From the IMG/VR virus record IMGVR_UViG_3300046171_000176, positions 1 through 59,806 of that record: 59,806 nucleotides of DNA; one strand, given 5' to 3'. This DNA comes from a virus. The stretch's first letter is position 1. Every line of letters starts with the position of its first letter. The notes under the pieces are model-generated. The model did no database searches, was not told where the DNA came from, and saw only the letters and a list, made by a program, of their open reading frames with translations. Below are positions 51,134 to 59,747 of this stretch, one piece after another. Both the position numbers and the translations under genes were made by a program.

Positions 51134-52477
51134 TTATCCTATTTTAGTTACAAGAACTCTAATGTCGTTTGATGCAGGTATTGAATTACTGCTAAAAGAT
51201 ATTGTCAATGTATTAGTGTCTGTTCTTACCACATCCGCATACACTGTATCATAAGTACTATTATCATACAATTGAACTGTTACATCTCTACTGCCTAAAT
51301 TATGTGTTACTGTATATGATGTATTTGATCCATCACCAATAGATGTAGCATATGTTGTTGGAATTTTATAAGTTACTAAAGCAGGCGTTCCTGCGTGATT
51401 GTATGCTTGGTATTCCCAGTCATCATCTGCTTCATTCCATCTTAACTGAACATTTGGTTGGTTACCTCTTTCAATTTCAACACCGGCATTTTCACTTGGA
51501 GTTCCAGTTACATCACTGTTTAATGTAATAATATTATCAGCGATATTTAATTCCGTATGATTAATCTCAGTAGTCGTACCCTCAACAGTTAAATTACCTC
51601 TAATTGTTAAATTTGTATCATTATCTGAATCACCAATAAATACCGTATCTGTTGAATCATACGATGCTAATAAAGTTGCTAATTCTGCTTTTGTTAATTG
51701 ATCTGGAAACTCAACTGTTTTAGTATTAACACCAGTAACGTGACCTGTTGCTGATGTTGTAACTGAATCAATAACCGTAAAGCTATCACCATCGTTATTA
51801 CTTAAATCATTACTTGTTGTATTTGTTCTAGTAACAGCGGAGTGATCTACGGTTAATGTATTTGTTAATGCTGTTGTTTGTAAATCTGTGCCGCCTGCAA
51901 TTGTAAATGTTTCAGAATCTAAATCAATAGCGCCTACGCCAGAATCACCAGCATAGTCTAAATCTTCTGCTGTAATTTGTGTATCTACATAATCTTTTAC
52001 CGCTGCAGATGTTGGTATAGTAGTATCATTATCATTTGAACCAATACCTTCACTTTCTATAATTACTAAACTACTGTTTAATTTTGCAAATGTAACACCA
52101 GCATCTTTTATTCTTACAGCGCCATTTCCATCTGTATTTGATAATTCAATTGTACTATTATCAACAGTAACTTCTATTTCATCTGCATTTGCTGTAATAC
52201 CATCACCACCTACAACGTTAATTGTTTGTGTATGTACTCCATTTGTTGTATTAACAGTACCTGTTAAACCATTACCGGCTGTAATATTAATACCTGTAAT
52301 ATCACCACCTAAATCTACCCAGCCCGCTGAGGTATATAAATAAATTGTATCATCTGTAGTATGATAATATATTTGACCCTCTGCTGGATTACTTGGATTA
52401 GCAGATAATTTATGAATTACGGGTAATTGTAATTCATTTTTATTTAAATTAATATGTGTTAAGTATTGTAAAGCCAT
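51134..52477 (-). CDS. Tail fibre protein (447 aa)
   Basis: A 447-aa beta-rich protein, starting MALQYLTHINLNKNELQLPV. It contains the GDSDNDTNLTIRGNLTVEGTT module common in phage fibres and ends with SYTVTHNLGSRDVTVQLYDN, a small C-terminal domain shared in part with the 231-aa protein (VNHNLGKNPTVILVD). It is probably part of the tail fibre set with its neighbours. Confidence 0.7.
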   Translation of the reverse strand: MALQYLTHINLNKNELQLPVIHKLSANPSNPAEGQIYYHTTDDTIYLYTSAGWVDLGGDITGINITAGNGLTGTVNTTNGVHTQTINVVGGDGITANADEIEVTVDNSTIELSNTDGNGAVRIKDAGVTFAKLNSSLVIIESEGIGSNDNDTTIPTSAAVKDYVDTQITAEDLDYAGDSGVGAIDLDSETFTIAGGTDLQTTALTNTLTVDHSAVTRTNTTSNDLSNNDGDSFTVIDSVTTSATGHVTGVNTKTVEFPDQLTKAELATLLASYDSTDTVFIGDSDNDTNLTIRGNLTVEGTTTEINHTELNIADNIITLNSDVTGTPSENAGVEIERGNQPNVQLRWNEADDDWEYQAYNHAGTPALVTYKIPTTYATSIGDGSNTSYTVTHNLGSRDVTVQLYDNSTYDTVYADVVRTDTNTLTISFSSNSIPASNDIRVLVTKIG

Positions 52478-52483
52478 TTTTTA

Positions 52484-53179
52484 TTAATTTGCGAATATTT
52501 TACCAGTAAAACTTGATGTTGTTGTTACTGTTATTTGTGTTGTTGAGTTATGTTGTATGTCTGCTACAACTTCTGTTCCTGCTGAGTCTACAAGAATTAC
52601 TGTAGGGTTTTTTCCTAAATTATGGTTTACTGTTTTTCCTACATTAGCTGTAAAGGTAATGTCATTTGAAACAAAGTTTTTATCAGCGCCTGTTTTAGGG
52701 GACGTAGAAAGATTATAATAACTATCTGCTAATAACCCGCCATTTCCTTCTTTAAAACTTAAAGTAAATGTTGAATATTCTTCGCCTTCACCACCGGCTG
52801 TTAAATTAGTTACAGCAAATATTCCATAATTACCAGGATTATCTGCTTGAGCAATCATTATATCATTGCCGTTTAAAGAATTTAAAAATGATTGTACTGA
52901 CTGTGCATTTCTGTTTATATATGAAAAGATAGCAGAAGTTATTACGTTAAAATTATTAACTCCGCCACCAGATAAAGTAAACTCGCCAGCGCCAGGTGTT
53001 CCCTGATTTTTAAATTGATAAACTAATTGTCCGTTTACATTTATAAGACTTGATGTATTTAAAAAACCGGCTATATCTTCTAACTTATAATTTCTAGTTT
53101 CTCCACCAGAATCTGAACCAATAACCTTATCGTTTTTGGTAACGTTATTGTCCTGAGAATAAGTATTTATTCTAGCCAT
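52484..53179 (-). CDS. Tail fibre-related protein (231 aa)
   Basis: A 231-aa protein with N-terminus ARINTYSQDNNVTKNDKVIG, nearly shared with the broken paralogue at 58111-58503, and C-terminal HNLG-type beta domain (VGKTVNHNLGKNPTVILVDS). A baseplate or fibre adaptor role is likely. Confidence 0.65.
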   Translation of the reverse strand: MARINTYSQDNNVTKNDKVIGSDSGGETRNYKLEDIAGFLNTSSLINVNGQLVYQFKNQGTPGAGEFTLSGGGVNNFNVITSAIFSYINRNAQSVQSFLNSLNGNDIMIAQADNPGNYGIFAVTNLTAGGEGEEYSTFTLSFKEGNGGLLADSYYNLSTSPKTGADKNFVSNDITFTANVGKTVNHNLGKNPTVILVDSAGTEVVADIQHNSTTQITVTTTSSFTGKIFAN

Positions 53180-53184
53180 TTAAT

Positions 53185-53643
53185 TTATTTTTTTATAACA
53201 TTAATAGACTTTTCAACCCCACGCGAACCGAAGTAAGAAATAACAACCGCCATCATAACCTTTTCAAAAGTATCATTCCATAATGCGTTTATTTGAAAGT
53301 CTACTGAATTTACAGAATCTAATATACCAGCAAAAGAAAAAACAACAATACACCATATTAAAACCATAGGTCTTACGTTTGCTGCAAGCCAAGATCCAGA
53401 AGTAGCATCTGCTTTCCATCTTAAACTTATTTCTTCCATTTCTTTATTCTGCTGATCGTATATTAATTGCTGTAATTTAATTTTATCGTCTGTAGATATT
53501 TTTGCTTTACCTATTTCTGCAATTGCATCTTTAGGTGAAGTTACACCATTTAATACTGCGCCAAGTTGCGGTGAAACAACTGAAGCAGCACCAAATAATA
53601 ATTTACCTACCGTCGTATCTTTGAATTTCTTTTTATCAGACAT
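53185..53643 (-). CDS. Holin of the 3-TM family
   Basis: A 152-aa protein with the family motif RWKADATSGSWLAANVRPMV (about 79-98) followed by hydrophobic helices (LIWCIVVFSFAGIL and MMAVVISYFGSRGVEKSI). This matches phage and gene-transfer-agent 3-TM holins, which open the inner membrane for the endolysin. It is far (36 kb) from the endolysin but in the same late unit. Confidence 0.75.
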   Translation of the reverse strand: MSDKKKFKDTTVGKLLFGAASVVSPQLGAVLNGVTSPKDAIAEIGKAKISTDDKIKLQQLIYDQQNKEMEEISLRWKADATSGSWLAANVRPMVLIWCIVVFSFAGILDSVNSVDFQINALWNDTFEKVMMAVVISYFGSRGVEKSINVIKK

Positions 53644-54596
53644 TATTTTTTCTTTCTATTAAAATAGTTCATTGCTTTAGGCGAAAGATTCATAGGCTTC
53701 ATAAATTTTATAGATGATATATTTTTTATAGCGTCTTTCATTTTATCTGCATCCGCCTTAGTTATTTGTTCTGAATACATTTTAGTATCTCTGCCTGTAG
53801 TTCCAGCTACTGAAGGCGTAAATTTTTGAATTGATTTTTTACCGCCACCAATCAAACCTTGCTCTTCTTGTAATTGTGTTTGTCTGTTTATTTCGCCTAT
53901 TCTAGCTTTTTTATTTTTTGCCGCATCTAATTTTGCTTGTAATTTTTTTGCTCTTGTAGAACCCGGCTTCGCTTTACTTAATCTATTTTCTAAACCAGTA
54001 ACTTTTATATTTGCTCTTTTTTCTTTTCTTTCACCTTGAATAACACCTCTTATTTGTTGTCTTCTATCAAAGTTACTCCCAGTATCATATGTTCTTGTTA
54101 AATCGCCTAAATCAATTTCTTTAGTTCCAGGAGTAGTTGTTTTCTTTTCTTCAACAGTAGTTGTTGGTTTACCAATTTTATAAAAATTTCTATATGCTTG
54201 AACACCTCCTAATCTTTCTATTTCCTTATCTCTCCATGCTGCCTGCTCTTCATTTAGTTTCATTTGTTTACCACCATAATTAGTAGTTTCAATTTTTTCA
54301 ATTGATTCAGTTGGTTCAGTTTCGCTAATACCTGTTATTTTTTTTAATACATCATCCTGAGCTTGCACGTCGCCTACCTCAGGATCTTGAGAATAAACAC
54401 TGCCCATATACATGGTTTTCATATTAGCAGCAGTTTTGCTTTTAAAAGAATGTGATGAGTCCATCATATAACCCATTTTGTTTCTTACATCTGTAGGTAG
54501 TTTTCCTAATGATTTTTGTTTGTCTGCCGGCACCGGCTTTAAATTATACGCTGGTTTTGACTCTAAGCCACCACCTTTTTTTGATTTTCCTGGCAT
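53643..54596 (-). CDS. Basic hypothetical protein (317 aa)
   Basis: A 317-aa Lys/Arg-rich, largely disordered protein (start PGKSKKGGGLESKPAYNLKP) with a basic repeat-like stretch (KPGSTRAKKLQAKLDAAKNK) and low-complexity Thr run. It overlaps the holin start by one base. Probably virion-associated or DNA-binding; no family recognised. Confidence 0.55.
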   Translation of the reverse strand: MPGKSKKGGGLESKPAYNLKPVPADKQKSLGKLPTDVRNKMGYMMDSSHSFKSKTAANMKTMYMGSVYSQDPEVGDVQAQDDVLKKITGISETEPTESIEKIETTNYGGKQMKLNEEQAAWRDKEIERLGGVQAYRNFYKIGKPTTTVEEKKTTTPGTKEIDLGDLTRTYDTGSNFDRRQQIRGVIQGERKEKRANIKVTGLENRLSKAKPGSTRAKKLQAKLDAAKNKKARIGEINRQTQLQEEQGLIGGGKKSIQKFTPSVAGTTGRDTKMYSEQITKADADKMKDAIKNISSIKFMKPMNLSPKAMNYFNRKKK

Positions 54597-54601
54597 GATT
54601 T

Positions 54602-54763
54602 TTATTTTTTATATTTATGTGGGAATAGGGCGTTCATAGCCTGACGTCTGCCTTCACAGCCGCATGGTATATTAAGCCCGTTTGATACTTTATCTACGAA
54701 TCCTTTGATTCCTGTTTTTGTTGTAAAATTATGTATGTCGTCTCCTAAGCCTCTACTTTTCAT
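54602..54763 (-). CDS. Small protein with CGC motif (53 aa)
   Basis: A 53-aa frame, MKSRGLGDDIHNFTTKTGIK start and IPCGCEGRRQAMNALFPHKY near the end. The pair of Cys with GLGDxIxxFT and CGCxxRRxxxNxLFP is a recurrent small marine phage family. It may bind a metal; it lies just 1 nt after the next gene. Confidence 0.65.
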   Translation of the reverse strand: MKSRGLGDDIHNFTTKTGIKGFVDKVSNGLNIPCGCEGRRQAMNALFPHKYKK

Positions 54764-54764
54764 A

Positions 54765-55052
54765 TTAACAATTCCATTTTCTTCTAGCCGCTAATCCTCT
54801 TTCAGATTTCCATCCTTTAGATCTAGCGCAAAATGATTTTCTTCTTTTATAAGCCTTACTACCTTTCTTTAATTTGGAAGGCGGTGTTGTAACAGCAGTT
54901 TTAAGTTTACTACCAGGGTTATCTTTTCTATATTTAGCTACACCTTTTTTAGTCATTCCTCCACCTGCTTTAGTACCTTTACCTCTACCTTTTTTTACTT
55001 TAGCGTAATATCCTTTTGATTTTTTCCTTGACGGAGCATTTTTACTTGGCAT
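54765..55052 (-). CDS. Small basic protein, DUF5872-like (95 aa)
   Basis: A 95-aa very basic protein with GGGMTKKGVAKYRKDNPGSK and KAYKRRKSFCARSKGW, as in DUF5872-type phage and large-virus proteins. Likely packaged with or bound to DNA. Similar in type to the gene at 18921. Confidence 0.65.
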   Translation of the reverse strand: MPSKNAPSRKKSKGYYAKVKKGRGKGTKAGGGMTKKGVAKYRKDNPGSKLKTAVTTPPSKLKKGSKAYKRRKSFCARSKGWKSERGLAARRKWNC

Positions 55053-55053
55053 A

Positions 55054-55455
55054 TTATTTTATTTTTGTTGGATATACTTTTGTTTTATTGTAAACTTCTT
55101 TTTCTATAGGATTATCAGGATGACCAACATCCATTGCATTACCCTTTACAATCATTTTATCACCTACTCTTTTATAAACCTGCACAGGCTCATCTTTATT
55201 AGGTTTAAAATAGACATTGTTTTGATCATACCAAGATCTTCCAGATCTCATTTGATTAACATGCTCTTTTTCGTGCTCAACTGCATCTGCTTTTTGCTGC
55301 TCATTTAATTTTTTATTTATAGTGATGGTCCTATCCATTTCAGCAAATCCCCATGCGCCACCTAAATCTTTTTCAAAAACTGGTGTATCAGGTGTCGAAT
55401 GTTTTTCATTTATACCCAATAAACCGGGTATACTGTTTTTCATTTTATAGCCCAT
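55054..55455 (-). CDS. Small HExxH metalloprotease-like protein (133 aa)
   Basis: A 133-aa protein with the zinc motif AVEHEKEHVNQM: H61, E62, H65. N-terminal SIPGLLGINEKHSTPDTPVF and later KGNAMDVGHPDNPIEKEVYN complete the domain. It could process a virion protein or act on the host; its target is unknown. It overlaps the upstream gene by 1 nt. Confidence 0.6.
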   Translation of the reverse strand: MGYKMKNSIPGLLGINEKHSTPDTPVFEKDLGGAWGFAEMDRTITINKKLNEQQKADAVEHEKEHVNQMRSGRSWYDQNNVYFKPNKDEPVQVYKRVGDKMIVKGNAMDVGHPDNPIEKEVYNKTKVYPTKIK

Positions 55456-55895
55456 TATCTATCTTTATCTTTAATCATATCATCTATAGCTTTGTTATAA
55501 ACTTTGTCTGTATATGATTTATTATTATAAAACTTGCTTCTTTCACTTGTAGGTAAATCTTCTTCTGCAAGCATTATACGATATATTCGCATAATTAATT
55601 GTTTACATTTAAAAGAAGTTTTATATATACTGTATTTTATAGTTGTCCTATTACGATGTCTCCATACATCTATCCATCCATCTCTTCTAAGTCTTTCCCA
55701 TCTATCTTTATCCCAACTATATGTGTAGGTGCCATCAATAAAATCATTACGCGTAAATCGCTCTTTGCAATCTAAATAAATAAGTAATTCTAAATCGGCA
55801 TCTTTTAGCCCATATGTTTTACAGGCCCATTTTCGGATGAGCCTGTAATATTTTAGTAAATTTAAATTTTTTATGTCACTAGCACTCAACCTCAT
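55455..55895 (-). CDS. Winged-helix (MarR-like) DNA-binding protein
   Basis: A 146-aa basic protein with LLKYYRLIRKWACKTYGLKD (helix 1-2), DLELLIYLDCKERFTRNDFI and RWERLRRDGWIDVWRHRNRT (recognition helix and wing), a layout like MarR-type winged helix proteins. It starts in the last bases of groES. It may control the late unit or the morphogenesis genes; a terminase small subunit is a possible alternative. Confidence 0.6.
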   Translation of the reverse strand: MRLSASDIKNLNLLKYYRLIRKWACKTYGLKDADLELLIYLDCKERFTRNDFIDGTYTYSWDKDRWERLRRDGWIDVWRHRNRTTIKYSIYKTSFKCKQLIMRIYRIMLAEEDLPTSERSKFYNNKSYTDKVYNKAIDDMIKDKDR

Positions 55896-56149
55896 TCGAC
55901 TAGTACTATATCACCAAGTTTTAAAACATAATATAGTTTATCTTTCCATTCAATCCCATGTCCAGCATGTTTATCGTAATGTACTATATCATCTTTGTTA
56001 AGTATATCTGCCAAATGACCAGCAGAAATTACTTTGCCTTTTAAATATCTAACGTCTTTATTTTGATCTTCTGTTAGTTCAAGACCACCAACTTTTTTTG
56101 GCGCTTCTTTTATTTTTTCTATTACAACGTAGTAATTAATTGCTTTCAT
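55892..56149 (-). CDS. groES: GroES co-chaperonin
   Basis: An 85-aa Cpn10-like protein. The strand blocks YVVIEKIKEAPKKVGGLELT (with the mobile-loop region 18-33), KGKVISAGH and LYYVLKLGDIVLVE at the end fit GroES. It overlaps groEL by 14 nt and follows it, the reverse of the bacterial groES-groEL order. It should form the lid on the phage GroEL ring. Confidence 0.8.
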   Translation of the reverse strand: MKAINYYVVIEKIKEAPKKVGGLELTEDQNKDVRYLKGKVISAGHLADILNKDDIVHYDKHAGHGIEWKDKLYYVLKLGDIVLVE

Positions 56150-57698
56150 AGTCCCTTACATTATTAATTACACAATCTGCTGAAAATATGGTGTTTGCAA
56201 CGCTAACTGCATTTTTTAATGCCGTTTTAGTAACAAGCACTGGATCTATAATGCCAGCCTCAACCATATTAATTTTTTTATTTTTTACAACATCAATACC
56301 TATACCAGCTTTACTATATTCTTTATATTCTAATGCTGCATTATCTAATATTGCCGCGTATGGTGCTTTTATAGCTTGTAATAAAATAGCTTCACCATCA
56401 TTCTCAGGTGCTATAGAAAATGATGCATCTAATAATGCAACACCACCACCTGAAACAATACCTTCCTGTAAAGCTGCTTTAGTAGCATATATAGCGTCTT
56501 CAACTCTATCTTTCTTTTCCTTCATTTCAACTTTAGAGTTTGCACCAACCTTAATCATTGCTACTTGTCCATTTAGCATTGCTAATCTTTCTTGTAGCTT
56601 CTTTTTGAAGAATGGATTTTTTTCTTCTTTGATTTTATTTTCAACCACTTCGATTCTCTCGTTGAGAGCAACGCCTTGGTCAATTGTTTGTAACACTGTA
56701 TGTTTATCATCCGTAACTGACTGAATAGCCTGTCCTAAAACATCGGGTTGTATTAAATCAAGATCATCACCTAATTCTTCATTTATGACTTTAGCTCCGG
56801 TAAGTATCGCAAGGTCTTCAATTGTATCTTGTTTTGTTGGACCGAATCCAGGCAAATCCACAACATTTACTTTTATATTACCTTTAACTTTATTAGCAAG
56901 TAATGCTGCCAAAGGTTGTTGTTCTACGCCCGCAACGATTAACAAACTTCTTTTCGATTTTATAACAAACTCCAATACGCTTTGTATTTTACGGATATTA
57001 GGTATTGGCGAAGATACTATCAGTACGTACGGATTATCTAGTACTGCCTTACCTTTATCCTTGTCTGTGATAAAATGTGGCGATTTGAGTCCGCAATTTA
57101 TTCTAGTGCCCTCAACAAATTTAACGTGAGTGTCATGGGTCTCGGACTCTTCCATAAGGACGACACCATCCTTTCCTACTTTTGAATAGGCTTGCGATAT
57201 GATCTTCCCGAGAGCTTTATCATTATTACAACTAATTTCAGCTACGCTTTCGAGCATATCGTCTTTTACTTGAACTGCATTGTCATCAAGATATTGAATT
57301 ACTTTATTCATACCTGATATTATACCTTCTTTAATAGGTCTTACAGTTTGTGCATATTTTTTATCATTTGCTAAATGCAATAATGAATGAGCAAGGACGG
57401 TAGCCGTTGTGGTACCATCACCTGCTTCTTTCACTGTATTTTTAGCTGCTTCTTTAATTAGTGTTGCACCAATGTTTTCGACCGGGTCGATTAAGACTAC
57501 GCTTTCCGCCACGGTTACACCATCTTTTGTGATCACCGGTCTTCCGAGTGCGTCTTCATATATAACGCATTTACCTGATGCACCTAATGTAGATTTAACT
57601 GCACTTGTTAATTTATCTACACCAGCCATTATTTTTTCTCTAGCACCTTTCCCGAAGGAAAGATTCTTAACTATCTCACTTGGGTTATTATATTCCAT
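56136..57698 (-). CDS. groEL: GroEL chaperonin
   Basis: A 520-aa group I chaperonin. ATP-binding GDGTTT is at 93-98 (EAGDGTTTATVLAHSLL), nearby TKDGVTVAES at 57-66, and the catalytic Asp region VEDAIYATKAALQEGIVSGG about 390-410. The C-terminal Gly-Gly-Met tail of bacterial GroEL is absent (ends NNVRDYESN). It forms a barrel to fold phage proteins, likely the capsid. Phage-encoded GroEL is uncommon. Confidence 0.92.
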   Translation of the reverse strand: MEYNNPSEIVKNLSFGKGAREKIMAGVDKLTSAVKSTLGASGKCVIYEDALGRPVITKDGVTVAESVVLIDPVENIGATLIKEAAKNTVKEAGDGTTTATVLAHSLLHLANDKKYAQTVRPIKEGIISGMNKVIQYLDDNAVQVKDDMLESVAEISCNNDKALGKIISQAYSKVGKDGVVLMEESETHDTHVKFVEGTRINCGLKSPHFITDKDKGKAVLDNPYVLIVSSPIPNIRKIQSVLEFVIKSKRSLLIVAGVEQQPLAALLANKVKGNIKVNVVDLPGFGPTKQDTIEDLAILTGAKVINEELGDDLDLIQPDVLGQAIQSVTDDKHTVLQTIDQGVALNERIEVVENKIKEEKNPFFKKKLQERLAMLNGQVAMIKVGANSKVEMKEKKDRVEDAIYATKAALQEGIVSGGGVALLDASFSIAPENDGEAILLQAIKAPYAAILDNAALEYKEYSKAGIGIDVVKNKKINMVEAGIIDPVLVTKTALKNAVSVANTIFSADCVINNVRDYESN

Positions 57699-57723
57699 TA
57701 AATTAAATTTTGTTTATAAGTGG

Positions 57724-58032
57724 TTATTTAAAGGTTTTTACAACTTTAGGTCCTTTTGCGAACTCTAGTCTTTTGTTGTAATGTTCAATACTTCCATCAA
57801 TTGCAGCTTCTGCTGATTCAATGGTTTCTCTTCTTGTTACGTCTGTCCAATTATCAGATGGTGTACCGTCTGCGTTTAAGCTTAAGCATTCGGTTTGATA
57901 AAATCCATTTGGTAATTGAACAATTCTCCAATTTTTTTTGTCTGCGAAAAATTCCCATGTCTTCTTGGTTTCTTCGGATATTCCTTGGCTACTATTGTTC
58001 GCCCAGGAATAGGTTTTGTAATAAAATGTCAT
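57724..58032 (-). CDS. Conserved hypothetical protein (102 aa)
   Basis: A 102-aa soluble protein, with WEFFADKKNWRIVQLPNGFY and ESAEAAIDGSIEHYNKRLEF. Similar short proteins occur with chaperonin or tail genes of marine phages. It may be an assembly factor; function unknown. Confidence 0.55.
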   Translation of the reverse strand: MTFYYKTYSWANNSSQGISEETKKTWEFFADKKNWRIVQLPNGFYQTECLSLNADGTPSDNWTDVTRRETIESAEAAIDGSIEHYNKRLEFAKGPKVVKTFK

Positions 58033-58110
58033 TGGTTTTGGTTTATAATACTATAATCACGTGGTTGTTAAATTCTTTAAAAACAGATGTTGTCGTTACT
58101 TACAACACCA

Positions 58111-58503
58111 TTACCGACCTCCATTTAAGTATGTGCCTGCTGTAACCTCTGTAATATCACCTATAGGTACATTTATTGAGCCTCCAAGCACAACAGCAGT
58201 GCCATTTATGGTAATACTTGAATTTACTAGGTCAGAATTAGCTAATTGACCCGTTATATTTGTGTGTGATAGGTTAACAGCAAGTAAATTAGTATCATTT
58301 ACTGTTTCATAGACTAATCCACCGTTAGTTTTTAGTGAAAGCAGTGATGGATCTGTGATAATTTACCCTGCAAGGTCTTTTAATGTAAAATTTGTAGTTG
58401 TATACTGATCTACGGTATTAATAGTAGATATATAATTGGATCCTACTACTTTATCCTTACTAAATAAGCTTACATCTCTGTCATATGTTGAAATTCTAGC
58501 CAT
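58111..58503 (-). pseudogene. Tail-fibre paralogue interrupted by an in-frame stop
   Basis: ATG 58503 starts a 46-codon frame (ARISTYDRDVSLFSKDKVVG) like the N-terminus of the 231-aa tail protein at 52484-53179. It stops at TAA 58363-58365, but the same frame then stays open for 83 further codons (SLLSLKTNGGLVYE, NINGTAVVLGGSINVPIGDI-like) to TAA 58111. The first part may still be translated as a 46-aa peptide. Decay or a base error are both possible; TAA is an ordinary stop elsewhere in the window. Confidence 0.65.
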
Positions 58504-58505
58504 AT

Positions 58506-58736
58506 TTATTCGTTTTTGGTACCCTCCCCTCTATTTCCTCTGTTATCCGCCACTGAAGTGAAGCTTTTAGTTTTGTGATCGTAGTCTTTTCCTTGTAAAT
58601 TTACACCTCTTTTCTTTGCAGCACGCCTTAATCGCTGATTTTCAGCTTTCATCTTCCTTCTTCTAGGTGTCATTGCATATCTTTTGTCTCTTGCAGCCTT
58701 ATTTCTACGTGCAGTGGGTGATAATCTTTGTGCCAT
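58506..58736 (-). CDS. Small basic protein (76 aa)
   Basis: ATG 58736 opens a very basic 76-aa protein (MAQRLSPTARRNKAARDKRY, then RRRKMKAENQRLRRAAKKRG). A longer frame reaching 58817 has no support. It is the first gene of the late - strand unit. Probably nucleic-acid binding. Confidence 0.6.
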   Translation of the reverse strand: MAQRLSPTARRNKAARDKRYAMTPRRRKMKAENQRLRRAAKKRGVNLQGKDYDHKTKSFTSVADNRGNRGEGTKNE

Positions 58737-58954
58737 ATGTATATTATTACGTGACAGTAGGTTGTTATTAAGTAACTTAAAATAGCTAATGTCGTATATA
58801 GAGGGTATGGGTTGCATTACCGTATTTACCCCGTATACTTTATATAAAAGTAATTTTTATTTTACCACCCCCCTATTGTTTTTTAATTTTATATTTAAGT
58901 TTTTACCTTTTGCTATACATTACTAACATATACGATATACTAATTTTTAATTTT
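58737..58954. promoter_or_regulatory. Divergent control region
   Basis: This gap of over 200 bp separates the - late unit and the + right-end unit. It holds a C-rich tract (CCACCCCCC near 58865), A/T-rich blocks and, on the - strand, a partial match to box A (58820-58834) without a box B. The late promoter must lie here or close, but no consensus is recognisable. Confidence 0.45.
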
Positions 58955-58988
58955 ACAAACTAAATACGGAGTTTCCAGGATAATATAA
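58955..58988 (+). promoter_or_regulatory. Bipartite promoter-like element, copy 6
   Basis: ACAAACTAAATACGG (58955-58969) then GGATAATATAA (58978-58988), offset 23 nt. Here the gene start (59025) is farther away, with a leader of A/T only. The sequence after box B, GTGTAA, is shared with copy 7. Confidence 0.8.
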
Positions 58989-59024
58989 GTGTAAATAATA
59001 ATTAATAATAATAAATAAATAAAT

Positions 59025-59339
59025 ATGAATAAGTCAAAACTAAACTCAGCAATCTCTAAACTATCTAAATCTGAATTAGCAGATATCTTCCCACCTATTA
59101 CTAGAAACAACTTTGTTGTTAGAGAGAATTGGTTCGGTAGAAATCAAATCATTACCTTTGTAAACAATAAAGGTCAACAAGTAACTTACAACCACGATGA
59201 GGTTCTTAAAGTAATGTTACCTAAGCTTAAGCTAATGCCTTGCTGGATTAAAAGAAAGTATTGGTCTCAGTCAACTGACATGCCATCGAATGTTAGAGAT
59301 AAAGTAATTGAAAGAATCGACTTAACTGAATCTAAATAA
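59025..59339 (+). CDS. Hypothetical early protein (104 aa)
   Basis: A 104-aa basic protein with FVVRENWFGRNQIITFVNNK and LMPCWIKRKYWSQS. It has no recognised domain. It is the first gene after promoter copy 6, preceded by a run of AAT/AAATA leader repeats. Its stop overlaps the next start (TAATG). Confidence 0.65.
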   Translation: MNKSKLNSAISKLSKSELADIFPPITRNNFVVRENWFGRNQIITFVNNKGQQVTYNHDEVLKVMLPKLKLMPCWIKRKYWSQSTDMPSNVRDKVIERIDLTESK

Positions 59340-59482
59340 TGAGAAGGTTTACACACTATGCATTGCTCACTTGGGCGTTTACCTTAGGAGCAATGTCCTT
59401 CATCGGAATAGGATACATGATATTCTTACTGGTGACAGGTCAAGTAACAGAGTTCAATATCGCTTGCGGTATATGTAACTAA
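59339..59482 (+). CDS. Small membrane protein (47 aa)
   Basis: A 47-aa frame starting within the preceding stop (TAATG). It has one membrane helix, LLTWAFTLGAMSFIGIGYMI, and a short C-terminal loop with two Cys (FNIACGICN). Function unknown; probably coupled to the gene before it. Confidence 0.55.
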   Translation: MRRFTHYALLTWAFTLGAMSFIGIGYMIFLLVTGQVTEFNIACGICN

Positions 59483-59747
59483 TATTTCAACTCGGCGTTG
59501 AGATGTGTTCTCTCGAGTATAAACAAAGTTGAACAGAAATACCAGAACCTTACGGGAATGGTGTATAGCATATGTATAGCATTACTATAAATACTAAAAA
59601 AATAGGTAAATAATGTGACAATAGCTATTTACTATATATATTTAATAACCTTATGTCACACTTTTTGTTTATTTACTACACTCTTAGAGTAAGTGTTACA
59701 CTTGTAAACTATTTTACATCTGTAAACATTTCACCTACTTTTAAACT
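59483..59747. other. Structured noncoding region
   Basis: This 265-bp stretch has no gene. It holds several inverted repeats: TTCAACT (59486) with AGTTGAA, TCAAC-TCGGC-GTTGA, TGTGACA with TGTCACA 33 nt apart, CTCTTAGAG, and the near-perfect palindrome AAGTGTTACACTT. Two TGTAAAC repeats follow. It could be a replication origin, operator region or structured RNA. Which one cannot be told here. Confidence 0.5.

Noticed and set aside
58363-58365. Stop-codon reassignment (TAA read as sense)
   Set aside because: TAA ends most other genes in the window in a normal way, so a single in-frame TAA is better explained by decay or error.
58737-58817. N-terminal extension of the basic gene at 58506
   Set aside because: The extra 27 residues look like translated control region; ATG 58736 opens the conserved-looking basic protein.
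58820-58834. Minus-strand partial match to promoter box A
   Set aside because: ACGGGGTAAATACGG matches 11 of 15 bases, but no box B lies 23 nt on; not counted as an eighth copy.
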